Assembly: GCF_900168005.1 (NCBI RefSeq)
Contig: NZ_FUYP01000026.1
Span: 1 to 50,361 of the forward strand
Length of the DNA: 50,361 nucleotides
From: Sphingopyxis flava
GTDB taxonomy: Bacteria > Pseudomonadota > Alphaproteobacteria > Sphingomonadales > Sphingomonadaceae
Direction: 5' to 3'
Every line of letters begins with the position of its first letter. The first letter of the stretch is position 1. The position numbers and the translations under genes are program-made. Below, one piece after another: positions 16,441 through 23,028 of this stretch. The notes under the pieces are model-generated. The model ran no database searches. It was not told the DNA's origin and saw nothing but the letters and a program-made list of their open reading frames with translations.

Positions 16441-17751
16441 ATGACGTTCGCAAACAAGCTGGCGGCGAGCGCCGGGGCCGCGGGGCTCGCGCTGTTCGCC
16501 GCACTGCCCGCCTGGGCGCAGGAAGCGGCGGAGACGCCAACAATCGACACGGGCGATACCGCCTGGATGCTCACCTCGACCGTGCTGGTGCTCGCGATGA
16601 TCTTGCCGGGCCTTGCCCTTTTCTATGGCGGCCTTCTTCGCACCAAGAACATGCTCTCGATGCTCACCCATGTGCTTGCGGTGACCTGCGTCGCGATGCT
16701 CGTCTGGGTCAGCTGGGGCTATTCGATCGCCTTTACCGAGGCAGGGCCCTTCTTTGGCGATCTTTCGAACCTCTTTTTGAAGAATGTTACCGCGGACAGC
16801 ATCTCGGGGACCATTCCTGAATATGTCTTCATCAGCTTCCAGATGACTTTCGCCGCCATCACCTGCGCCCTCGTCGTCGGGTCGCTGGCGGAGCGCGTGA
16901 AGTTTGCGGGGCTGATGGTCTTCGCCGTGATCTGGCTGACAATCGTCTATTTCCCGCTCGCGCACATGGTATGGTCGGCCGGCGGCTTCTTCTTTGAAAA
17001 AGGTGCTCTCGACTTTGCCGGCGGCACCGTCGTTCACATCAACGCGGGCGTGTCGGGCCTCGTCGGCTGCCTCATTCTGGGCAAGCGCATCGGCTATCTC
17101 AAGGAGGTGCTGGCGCCCCACTCGCTGACGATGACCTTCATCGGTACCGGCCTTCTGTGGGTGGGCTGGTTCGGCTTCAACGCGGGTTCGGCGCTGGGTG
17201 CCGGCAGCGGCGCCGGCTTGGCGATGATCAACACGCTCACCGCCACCGCCGCCGCGGCTGTTGCCTGGATGGTTGCGGAGAAGGTTGCGGGTCACAAGCC
17301 GAGCCTGCTCGGCGGCTGCTCGGGCGTCATCGCGGGCCTCGTTGCCATCACGCCGGCCGCGGGCTTCGCCGGACCGTTCGGGGCGATCGTCCTCGGCGCT
17401 GTCGCCTCGGTCATCGCCTATCTCTTCGTGACAGTCGCAAAGCCGAAACTCGGCTTCGACGATACGGCAGACGTTTTCGGCATTCACGGCGTTGCCGGCA
17501 TCGTGGGCTCGATCGGCGTCGCCTTCACCAACGCGCCGGGTTTTGGCGGACCTGGAGCCGCCGACTACGCGATCGGCGCGCAGCTCGGCACCCAGCTCTT
17601 TGCGACCGGCGTTGCGGTCCTCTGGGCAGCGGTCGGCTCAGGCATCGCCTTCACGGTTGCCAAGCTCGTCACTGGGCTGCGCGTCTCCGAAGAGGTCGAA
17701 CGCGAAGGTCTCGACCTCGGCGAGCATGGCGAACGCGCCTACAATTACTAA
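16441..17751 (+). CDS. amtB: Ammonium transporter AmtB
   Basis: This 436-residue inner-membrane channel imports ammonium and is closed by GlnK. A signal peptide (MTFANKL to LPAWAQ) is followed by 11 predicted membrane helices from residue 38 on. The first helix contains PGLALFYGGLLRTKN. The twin pore histidines lie in HINAGVSGLVG and GIHGVAGIVGSIG. The C-terminal cytoplasmic tail (ERTG-like EHGERAYNY) is present. ATG 16441 has GGGGGAT 5-11 bases upstream; an in-frame ATG at 16426 is less likely. A long hairpin and a strong terminator follow the stop. Confidence 0.96.
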   Translation: MTFANKLAASAGAAGLALFAALPAWAQEAAETPTIDTGDTAWMLTSTVLVLAMILPGLALFYGGLLRTKNMLSMLTHVLAVTCVAMLVWVSWGYSIAFTEAGPFFGDLSNLFLKNVTADSISGTIPEYVFISFQMTFAAITCALVVGSLAERVKFAGLMVFAVIWLTIVYFPLAHMVWSAGGFFFEKGALDFAGGTVVHINAGVSGLVGCLILGKRIGYLKEVLAPHSLTMTFIGTGLLWVGWFGFNAGSALGAGSGAGLAMINTLTATAAAAVAWMVAEKVAGHKPSLLGGCSGVIAGLVAITPAAGFAGPFGAIVLGAVASVIAYLFVTVAKPKLGFDDTADVFGIHGVAGIVGSIGVAFTNAPGFGGPGAADYAIGAQLGTQLFATGVAVLWAAVGSGIAFTVAKLVTGLRVSEEVEREGLDLGEHGERAYNY

Positions 17752-17757
17752 AGGACT

Positions 17758-17801
17758 GGACACCCGCCGCCGGTTCTCCTCTTTCAAGGGCGGCGGGGTC
17801 C
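17758..17801 (+). other. Large stem-loop in the amtB 3' untranslated region
   Basis: GGAC-A-CCCGCCGCC (17758-17771) pairs with GGCGGCGGGGTCC (17789-17801), a 13-pair stem with one bulged A. The 17-base loop is pyrimidine-rich with TTCTCCTCTTT. It begins 7 bases after the amtB stop and precedes the terminator. It may protect the mRNA end, or its loop may pair with a purine-rich RNA; see the small RNA candidate at 17958. Confidence 0.55.
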
Positions 17802-17829
17802 AACGGGGTTCCTCCTGCGAACCACTTGT

Positions 17830-17860
17830 GGCCGGGACCGACCAGTCCCGGCCTCTTTTT
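17830..17860 (+). terminator. Rho-independent terminator of glnK-amtB
   Basis: GGCCGGGAC (17830-17838) and GTCCCGGCC (17845-17853) form a perfect 9-base stem with loop CGACCA, followed by TCTTTTT. It is a strong terminator 79 bases after the amtB stop. Confidence 0.9.
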
Positions 17861-17893
17861 GTGCAATTTGTGCGCGCCGCCGGCTGCACAAAA
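17857..17893. repeat. Nine-base inverted repeat behind the amtB terminator
   Basis: TTTTGTGCA (17857-17865) and its exact complement TGCACAAAA (17885-17893) flank a 19-base GC-rich spacer that itself has GTGC/GCAC pairing. It lies between the amtB terminator and the candidate sigma-54 promoter at 17932 and could be a regulator site or an RNA hairpin. Confidence 0.4.
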
Positions 17894-17931
17894 TAGAAGC
17901 AGGGTTGCCGCGAATTTAGGCCTTCCCAAGG

Positions 17932-17947
17932 TGGCATTAATATGGCA
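17932..17947 (+). promoter_or_regulatory. Possible second sigma-54-type promoter
   Basis: TGGCATTAATATGGCA keeps the invariant GG (17933-17934) and GC (17945-17946) at the correct 10-base spacing. It deviates from the consensus at one base in each half (TGGCAT for TGGCAC, TGGCA for TTGCA). The expected start is near 17958, directly before a two-hairpin segment ending in a terminator. Confidence 0.4.
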
Positions 17948-17957
17948 TTCATTGGGT

Positions 17958-18023
17958 CAACAGTTTCAGGAGGGGAGAGCCTGAAAGGCTGGGCCGGGAC
18001 GAAAGTCCCGGCCCTCTTTTTTT
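17958..18023 (+). ncRNA. Candidate small RNA downstream of amtB
   Basis: About 66 bases with no reading frame fold into two consecutive hairpins. The first is TTTCAGG (17964-17970) with CCTGAAA (17980-17986), a perfect 7-base stem showing a 9-base purine loop AGGGGAGAG. The second is the strong terminator at 17991-18023. A sigma-54-like promoter sits at the right distance upstream. A free purine loop plus a U-tailed terminator is the shape of a base-pairing small RNA. Its loop could pair with the pyrimidine loop of the amtB 3' hairpin over 8 positions, including two G-U pairs. Expression is not shown. Confidence 0.4.
17991..18023 (+). terminator. Second strong terminator with the same stem as the amtB terminator
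   Basis: GGGCCGGGAC (17991-18000) and GTCCCGGCCC (18005-18014) form a perfect 10-base stem with loop GAAA, followed by TCTTTTTTT. The core stem GGCCGGGAC is identical to that of the terminator at 17830, 160 bases upstream, although no gene lies between them. This implies a separate transcript. Confidence 0.88.
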
Positions 18024-18154
18024 GTCCTCGCTGTGGGAGGTGCAGATATTCCCTTGAAAAGCCGTCCGTTTTACAAAAGCGCACGTTCCGCCCAAGGAAG
18101 GCGGCGTGCGCGCGAATCGGTCCCGGCCGCCACGAAAAAAATTTTTGCCAGTTG

Positions 18155-18180
18155 GGAACCAATGCGTCTTCAGCCGCGTT
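18155..18180 (+). promoter_or_regulatory. EcfG-type general-stress promoter
   Basis: GGAAC (18155-18159), 17 bases, then CGTT (18177-18180) match the GGAAC-N16/17-CGTT consensus recognised by EcfG sigma factors of the alphaproteobacterial general stress response. It lies in an intergenic region and points to the right, where no plus-strand gene starts for over 600 bases. Confidence 0.55.
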
Positions 18181-18186
18181 TCATGA

Positions 18187-18285
18187 ACCTACTGGATCGA
18201 AAGAAAAGGTAGAATTTGGTTCGCGTCTTCGGACGGAACCTAGGGAAGCCCCGCCACAGAAATGTGACGGGGCTTACTCTTTCTT
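18187..18285 (+). ncRNA. Candidate stress-induced small RNA (or tiny mRNA)
   Basis: From the expected start of the EcfG-type promoter to the hairpin at 18246-18275 and the pyrimidine tract CTCTTTCTT is about 100 bases. It contains a hairpin closed by a TTCG tetraloop (GTC TTCG GAC within GGTTC/GAACC, about 18219-18240) and the terminator-like hairpin. A 9-codon frame, ATG 18183 to TAG 18212 (MNLLDRKKR), overlaps the predicted start, so a leaderless micro-peptide is an alternative. No homologue is recognised. Confidence 0.35.
18246..18275. terminator. Hairpin between stress transcript and VOC gene
   Basis: AAGCCCCG (18246-18253) pairs with CGGGGCTT (18268-18275), and CACA/TGTG continue the stem after a mismatch around loop GAAA. 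It follows the end of the minus-strand VOC gene (stop at 18294) and, read on the plus strand, is followed by a T-rich tract. It probably terminates transcription from both sides. Confidence 0.65.
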
Positions 18286-18293
18286 GGTAACGC

Positions 18294-18668
18294 TCAGCTC
18301 GTCATTTCCGATTGCGAGAACATGAAGGCATTGCCATCCGGATCATAGAAAGCGATCAGCCGCACGAGCCCCGGGACATGCTGTATGTCACCGTCCCGCC
18401 TAACGCCTTCGGCGTCGAGATGCGCTTTTGCCGCTTCTATGTCGGCAACCTCGAAGACGTTGGTCGCCCCGCCTCCCTGCATCACCGTTTCCAGCTGGCT
18501 CAGTCCGATATTTACGCCCGCCATCGGCGTTGCAAGCTCGCACCAGCCGATCTCATCGACGCGATAAAGCAAGGTGCACCCCATGACCCGCTCGTACCAG
18601 GCGATCGACGCGCTCATGTCGGTGACACCCATCGAACAGGTCAGTTCGGATCCGATCTCGAGCGTCAT
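18294..18668 (-). CDS. VOC-family (glyoxalase/dioxygenase-fold) protein
   Basis: This 124-residue protein has the paired beta-alpha-beta-beta-beta modules of the vicinal oxygen chelate superfamily. The opening reads CSMGVTDMSASIAWYERVMGC, the middle has WCELATPMAGVNIGL, and the second module LVRLIAFYDPDGNAFMF carries the conserved DPDGN turn. Members bind a metal or simply bind small molecules; the substrate is unknown. It is divergent from an HxlR-like regulator, 142 bases away, which may control it. A bidirectional hairpin follows its stop codon. Confidence 0.85.
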   Translation of the reverse strand: MTLEIGSELTCSMGVTDMSASIAWYERVMGCTLLYRVDEIGWCELATPMAGVNIGLSQLETVMQGGGATNVFEVADIEAAKAHLDAEGVRRDGDIQHVPGLVRLIAFYDPDGNAFMFSQSEMTS

Positions 18669-18804
18669 GGCCTTGCTTCCTCTCTTTCCATCGAAACCCG
18701 GGGTCTGCGAACGCCCGCCTCGGCAACGGCGGCACCTTGATCGTCCCGTGCGGCCAACGAGAAGCCGAATCCCCTTGTTCCTTTGGTCCGGTTTGTATAG
18801 TTAC

Positions 18805-18820
18805 TTGACGATGCCGTCAA
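18805..18820. promoter_or_regulatory. Operator-like dyad overlapping the regulator's start
   Basis: TTGACG (18805-18810) and CGTCAA (18815-18820) form a perfect inverted repeat around ATGC. It overlaps the first possible ATG (18811) of the HxlR-like gene. If the real start is the ATG at 18823, the dyad lies in the leader and would suit autorepression. Confidence 0.4.
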
Positions 18821-19350
18821 TCATGCCCGATCCCCTGCTTGCGGAGCTTTCCGGCCACCGCTGGCTGGTGCCGCTGCTCGCTGATTTTGCAGGTCACAAA
18901 GGGGCGCGCTTCGTCGAACTGATCCACCGTCTTGGCCTGCCCCGCGACAGCCTGACGCGCACGCTGGAGGCCGCGATGAGGAACGGGTGGGTGCAGCGGA
19001 ACCCGGGTCATGGGCACCCGATTCGTCCCGAATATATATTGACCAAGGCAGGCGCCGACGCGGCCAGGCGCGCCGCGACGATTGCGGGGGCGCAGGCTGC
19101 ACTCGGCCTGCCTCCAGGCGCCGCGACCCGCTGGGGCCTCCCGATCATCGCCGGAATTGGAACGGGTCACAACCGCTTCAACGCTCTCTCCCGCCTCCTT
19201 GCCCCTGCCAGCCCGCGCGCGCTTTCGCAGGGGTTGACAGCGCTCGGTCGCCACGGGCTGGTGACGCGCGACGTGATCGACCGGCGGCCACCGGTGAGCC
19301 GCTATGGCCTCACGCGGCGCGGAGAGTTGCTGGCGGAGGCCTGTCTTTAA
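18811..19350 (+). CDS. HxlR-like winged-helix transcriptional regulator
   Basis: This protein has 179 residues from ATG 18811, or 175 from ATG 18823. It appears to contain two winged-helix units. The first spans about residues 10-75 (HRWLVPLLADFAGHKGARF then LGLPRDSLTRTLEAAMRNGW). The second spans about 110-178, where NRFNALSRLLAPASPRALSQ and LTALGRHGLVTRDV and YGLTRRGELL follow the HxlR pattern. No ligand-binding domain is present. It is divergent from the VOC gene and convergent with the GMC oxidoreductase. A perfect dyad covers the first start codon. Target and signal are unknown. Confidence 0.75.
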   Translation: MPSIMPDPLLAELSGHRWLVPLLADFAGHKGARFVELIHRLGLPRDSLTRTLEAAMRNGWVQRNPGHGHPIRPEYILTKAGADAARRAATIAGAQAALGLPPGAATRWGLPIIAGIGTGHNRFNALSRLLAPASPRALSQGLTALGRHGLVTRDVIDRRPPVSRYGLTRRGELLAEACL

Positions 19351-19380
19351 TCCCCGTCCGCTGACGCCGGGGGATTGCCG

Positions 19381-20967
19381 TCAGCCCAGCGCGGCGGCCA
19401 CGAAATCCGCCGCACGCTCGCCGATCATGATGCTTGGCGCATTGGTGTTGCCCGACACGAGCCGGGGCATGATGCTCGCATCGGCGACCCACAGCGCGTC
19501 GACTCCCCGAAGCTTCAGTGCCGGGTCGACCACTGCATCGTCGTCGCTGCCCATCCGGCACGTCCCGACCGGGTGATAGACGGTATCGGCGCGGCTGCGG
19601 ATCAGCGCGTCGAGCGCATCATCATCGTCAAGGTTCACGGGATGCCGGTCGGCGCCCGCATAGTCGGAGAGCGGCGGCGCGCCCACAATGCGGTGCATCA
19701 TCCGCACACCGGCGCGCAAGGTCGCGATGTCGCGCGCATCTGTCAGAAAGCCGGGGTCGATGCGCGGCGCCGCGGCGGCATCGCCCGAGGCGAGCGTGAC
19801 GCTGCCCCGGCTTTCGGGCCTGAGCACGCAGGCATGGCATGAAAAGCCGTGCCCATTCACCTTGGTGCGCCCATGATCCTCGAGCATCGCGGGGACAAAA
19901 TGATACTGAATGTCCGGCGCGGGCAAATCGGGGCGCGATTTCCAGAAGCCGCCCGCTTCGGCAAAGCAGGTCGTCATAATACCGGTGCGCTTTCTTCGAT
20001 GCTCGAAAATCGCCTTCACCATCCGCCATGTACCGCCGAGGCTGTTGCCAAACGGCTCGGTTGAGCGCGTCTCCCAGCTTGACACATAATCGATATGGTC
20101 CTGCAAATTCGAACCGACCCCAGCGCGATCAGCGGCCACCTCGATGCCATGGTCACGAAGATGCGCGGCCGGCCCGATGCCCGACAGCATCAGGATCTGC
20201 GGGCTGCCGAATGCTCCGGCCGACAGGATGACGCCGCCCGCCGCGCGCAGCGTCTCGCGTGCCGTGCCGCGGCGAATGACCACGCCGGTCGCTCGGCCGT
20301 TCTCGATCATAATTCTTTCAACGAGCGCCCCGGTGCGGATCGCAAAATTTGCGCGACCGCGCAGCGGTTCGACATAGGCCCGCGCCGCCGACCAGCGCTC
20401 GCCTGCCTTCTGCGTCACCTGATAAAGGCCAAAGCCCTCGTTATTCGGTCGGTTGAAGTCGCCTGTGCGCGCGAGTTGAAGCGCCGCGGCGCTTTCGACG
20501 AAGCGCCGGCTCGTCACATTGGGCCAACGCTGGTCCATCACGTTCAGCGGCCCGTCTGCGCCGTGAAAGTCGTCGCCGCCGCGCTCGTTGCGCTCGCTCC
20601 GCTTGAAATAGGGGAGTACGTCGGCGTAGGTCCACCCCGTCGCGCCGAGCTCGGCCCACTGGTCGTAATCGAACTGGTGGCCGCGGATATAAACCATCGC
20701 ATTGATCGCGCTCGACCCGCCCAGGCCTCGCCCGCGCGGCTGGTAGCCGATCCGGCCGCCGAGCCCCGCCTGCGGCACCGTCTCATATCGATAGTTCGAT
20801 GCCTTGGGAATGAAGGGCATGAACCCCGGCGTCTTCACCCGGATGAGGTCGTTCGTCCCACCCGCCTCAACGAGGCACACGCGCCGCGTTCCGTCCCCGG
20901 CAAGCCGGCCCGCCGCCGCACTCCCCGCGCTGCCGCCGCCGATGACAATGATGTCGAACTGATCCAT
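19381..20967 (-). CDS. GMC-family FAD oxidoreductase (choline/alcohol dehydrogenase type)
   Basis: This 528-residue flavoenzyme oxidises an alcohol group. The FAD-binding IGGGSAGSAAAGRLAGDG is at residues 10-27. The GMC signature RGRGLGGSSAINAMVYIRG lies near residues 77-95. The C-terminal YHPVGTCRMG holds the catalytic His, and SGNTNAPS carries the second active-site residue. Length is normal for bacterial choline-dehydrogenase-like enzymes, but the absence of betaine genes argues against choline as substrate; an alkanol or terpenoid alcohol is equally plausible. A dyad at 21001-21033 lies 34-66 bases upstream of its start. Confidence 0.9.
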   Translation of the reverse strand: MDQFDIIVIGGGSAGSAAAGRLAGDGTRRVCLVEAGGTNDLIRVKTPGFMPFIPKASNYRYETVPQAGLGGRIGYQPRGRGLGGSSAINAMVYIRGHQFDYDQWAELGATGWTYADVLPYFKRSERNERGGDDFHGADGPLNVMDQRWPNVTSRRFVESAAALQLARTGDFNRPNNEGFGLYQVTQKAGERWSAARAYVEPLRGRANFAIRTGALVERIMIENGRATGVVIRRGTARETLRAAGGVILSAGAFGSPQILMLSGIGPAAHLRDHGIEVAADRAGVGSNLQDHIDYVSSWETRSTEPFGNSLGGTWRMVKAIFEHRRKRTGIMTTCFAEAGGFWKSRPDLPAPDIQYHFVPAMLEDHGRTKVNGHGFSCHACVLRPESRGSVTLASGDAAAAPRIDPGFLTDARDIATLRAGVRMMHRIVGAPPLSDYAGADRHPVNLDDDDALDALIRSRADTVYHPVGTCRMGSDDDAVVDPALKLRGVDALWVADASIMPRLVSGNTNAPSIMIGERAADFVAAALG

Positions 20968-21000
20968 TCAGGCCCTCCCTCGCGCCGCCTTTCGGGCGGT

Positions 21001-21033
21001 CCCGGATGCTTACATGAATGTCATTAGTCCGGG
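21001..21033. promoter_or_regulatory. Nested dyads upstream of the GMC oxidoreductase
   Basis: CCCGGA (21001-21006) and TCCGGG (21028-21033) form an outer perfect repeat. Inside it TTACATGAATGTCA (21010-21023) is a near-perfect dyad whose minus-strand reading, TGACATTCATGTAA, resembles TetR-type operators. No TetR gene is nearby. Confidence 0.4.
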
Positions 21034-21190
21034 TGACAAGCCCCTAGCCATCGTCGAGGCCCTGCCTCTTGGGAAGAAGGTTTGAGCGCCCCGCATCGCG
21101 CTGCCGGCCCTTGAATCCGCCTGCCGTCACGGCGAATTCTTCGGTATGTTGGCGACGGGCTTCATCCGTCCCGCCCGCATTCGGCAGCGG

Positions 21191-22105
21191 TTACTCTGCG
21201 TCTTCTTCAACCCGTCTGCCGGCCATCCAGCGCGCCTTGATCATGTCGCTGGTCATCCGGCTGCCGTCGTGGCTCCAGCCCGGTTCGCGCCACATATAGC
21301 TGAGCTTGTGCTGCCAGGGCGCGTTCCAGACATCCTTCGCGATCCCGACCCACTCGTGAAACGCCGCCCAGAGAATGTTGAAGCTCCCCAATTGCTTGAC
21401 GATCCCGTAGCGCACAGGCTCGTCGTCGCGCTCGGGGACGAAGCTGCCGAACAACTTGTCCCAGATGATGAAGATCCCGGCATAATTGGCGTCGAGATAG
21501 CGCGGGTTCACACCATGATGGACGCGGTGATGCGACGGGGTATTCATCACCGCCTCGAACCATTTGGGCATACGCCCGATCGCCTCGGTGTGGATCCAGA
21601 ACTGGTAGATCAGGTTGAGCCCCGCGCAGAAGAAGACCATGGCGGGCGGAAAGCCGATCAGGAACAAGGGCATACGGAAAAGGAAGCTCAGGCTGAAAAA
21701 ACCTGTCCACGTCTGCCGGAGCGCGGTCGAGAGATTATAGTGCTGCGAGCTGTGGTGGATGACATGGCTGGCCCAGAACCAGCGCACGCGGTGCGCGCTC
21801 CGGTGGAAGACATAATAGGCAAGATCGTCGAGGACGAAGCAGAGAATCCACGCCCACCACCAGGTCTGAAGCTCCATCCCGATGTCGAACAGGCGGAACT
21901 GATGGGCCCACAGCGACACGCCGACCACCGCCGCGCCGACCAATGCCCCCGCGACCTGGCTCACGGTACCGAGCATCAGCGAGGTCAGCGTGTCGCGCGC
22001 CTCGTAGCGTCTTTTGTCGCGCCGAAGGGAGACAAGCATCTCGACGATCAACAGCAGGATGAAGGCGGGGACCGCATAGACGACGGGATCGGGCAGATTA
22101 TCCAC
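21191..22105 (-). CDS. Sterol desaturase / fatty acid hydroxylase family membrane protein
   Basis: This 304-residue di-iron membrane enzyme has four or so hydrophobic segments and the three His clusters of the family: HRSAHRVRWFWASHVIHHS, with HxxxH and HxxHH, and later TPSHHRVHHGVNP. WDKLFGSFVPE near the C-terminus is also conserved. It probably hydroxylates or desaturates a lipid or hopanoid-like substrate. The GTG at 22105 is chosen because GGGAGG precedes it by 6 bases and the first membrane helix follows; it overlaps the upstream gene's end by 8 bases. It is the last gene of a three-gene overlapping unit. Confidence 0.85.
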   Translation of the reverse strand: MDNLPDPVVYAVPAFILLLIVEMLVSLRRDKRRYEARDTLTSLMLGTVSQVAGALVGAAVVGVSLWAHQFRLFDIGMELQTWWWAWILCFVLDDLAYYVFHRSAHRVRWFWASHVIHHSSQHYNLSTALRQTWTGFFSLSFLFRMPLFLIGFPPAMVFFCAGLNLIYQFWIHTEAIGRMPKWFEAVMNTPSHHRVHHGVNPRYLDANYAGIFIIWDKLFGSFVPERDDEPVRYGIVKQLGSFNILWAAFHEWVGIAKDVWNAPWQHKLSYMWREPGWSHDGSRMTSDMIKARWMAGRRVEEDAE

Positions 22106-22505
22106 GCACCACCTCCCGCATGCGCGACGCCCATACACCTGCTTCTTTCCCGAGCTGCAGTGTCACGGCGCCGAAGGTCCGTTCAGGCGTGGTGAGCGTC
22201 AGGAAATCCTTGTCGAGCCGCCCTATCACGCTGGCGTCGACCGGGCGCGCCGCAAAATGATTGCCATGCGCACGGATCAGCAGCATTCGGCCCTCGGCAT
22301 TGCGAACGATCGCAGCAAAGCCCGCGCGATCGCGCGCGACCTCGACGCCGCCAAACCCCGCCTCGGCTTCGTCGGCGAGGCGGATCGCATGCGCCGCATC
22401 CGCGATGCGCGGGTCAGCGCCCAGCCCCATCGCCCTCACCAGCCAGGCGATGAGGAGCACCGCCGCGAGCGATGCGCCGAGCTGAATCCAGACCGCCGCG
22501 GTCAC
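22098..22505 (-). CDS. Single-pass membrane protein of unknown function
   Basis: This 135-residue protein has one N-terminal membrane segment (WIQLGASLAAVLLIAWLVRA) and a soluble domain of about 105 residues outside. The soluble part contains DEAEAGFGGVEVARDRAGFAAIVR and the end RTFGAVTLQLGKEAGVWASRM. No family is recognised with confidence. The GTG at 22505 overlaps the stop of the upstream sulfurtransferase gene (GTGA), and its own stop overlaps the start of the desaturase-family gene. The tight overlaps imply translational coupling and a joint role with these two genes. Confidence 0.75.
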   Translation of the reverse strand: MTAAVWIQLGASLAAVLLIAWLVRAMGLGADPRIADAAHAIRLADEAEAGFGGVEVARDRAGFAAIVRNAEGRMLLIRAHGNHFAARPVDASVIGRLDKDFLTLTTPERTFGAVTLQLGKEAGVWASRMREVVRG

Positions 22506-22936
22506 TTTTCCCCCGCGAGCGCGTCCATCATCGGCCGCAGCCCCGAAAGATCGTAGCCAGCCCTGGCCGCAGCCGCGCAAAGCGCATCGACGTCTTCCCC
22601 GGCGCGCGCGCGCGCCAGCGCCCAAAGATGCGTCGAGCGCGTTCCCGAGCGGCAATAGGCGAGCACCGGCCCCGTCGCATCGGCCAGCAGCGTGTCGAGC
22701 GCGTCAAGCTGCGCATGGCTGAACCCCGCGTGGCCCACCGGTATCGCCGCATAGGCAAGTCCTTCGGCCGCGGCGGCCGACGCGATGTCGCCCCCCTGCG
22801 GCGCCGACGGATCTTCGCCATCAGGGCGATTGTTGATGATCATCGCGAACCCGGCGCCCTTCGCCTCCGCGACATCCTCAAGGGCAATTTGCGGTGCGAC
22901 GCTATAGTCGGGGCTCAGGGGACGAAAATCGCTCAT
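22502..22936 (-). CDS. TIGR01244-type sulfur transferase / dual-specificity phosphatase-like protein
   Basis: This 144-residue protein has the phosphatase/rhodanese-like cysteine loop CRSGTRS near residue 95. FAMIINNRPDGEDPSAPQ is the family's conserved early segment, and GHAGFSHAQLDAL follows. Related domains form the N-terminal half of beta-lactamase-like hydrolases (Blh) linked to sulfide detoxification. The ATG at 22936 is set from homology. It heads an overlapping three-gene unit with a membrane protein and a sterol-desaturase-family gene, and lies 92 bases downstream of recQ on the same strand. Confidence 0.82.
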   Translation of the reverse strand: MSDFRPLSPDYSVAPQIALEDVAEAKGAGFAMIINNRPDGEDPSAPQGGDIASAAAAEGLAYAAIPVGHAGFSHAQLDALDTLLADATGPVLAYCRSGTRSTHLWALARARAGEDVDALCAAAARAGYDLSGLRPMMDALAGEK

Positions 22937-23028
22937 GCCCGCGATGTATAGGCCAGCCGTATTTGCTGACAAGCATGAAGCTGCCCTTTCCCCGAGGACT
23001 CCCCGACCCCGATCGAGCCCAGGCGATA

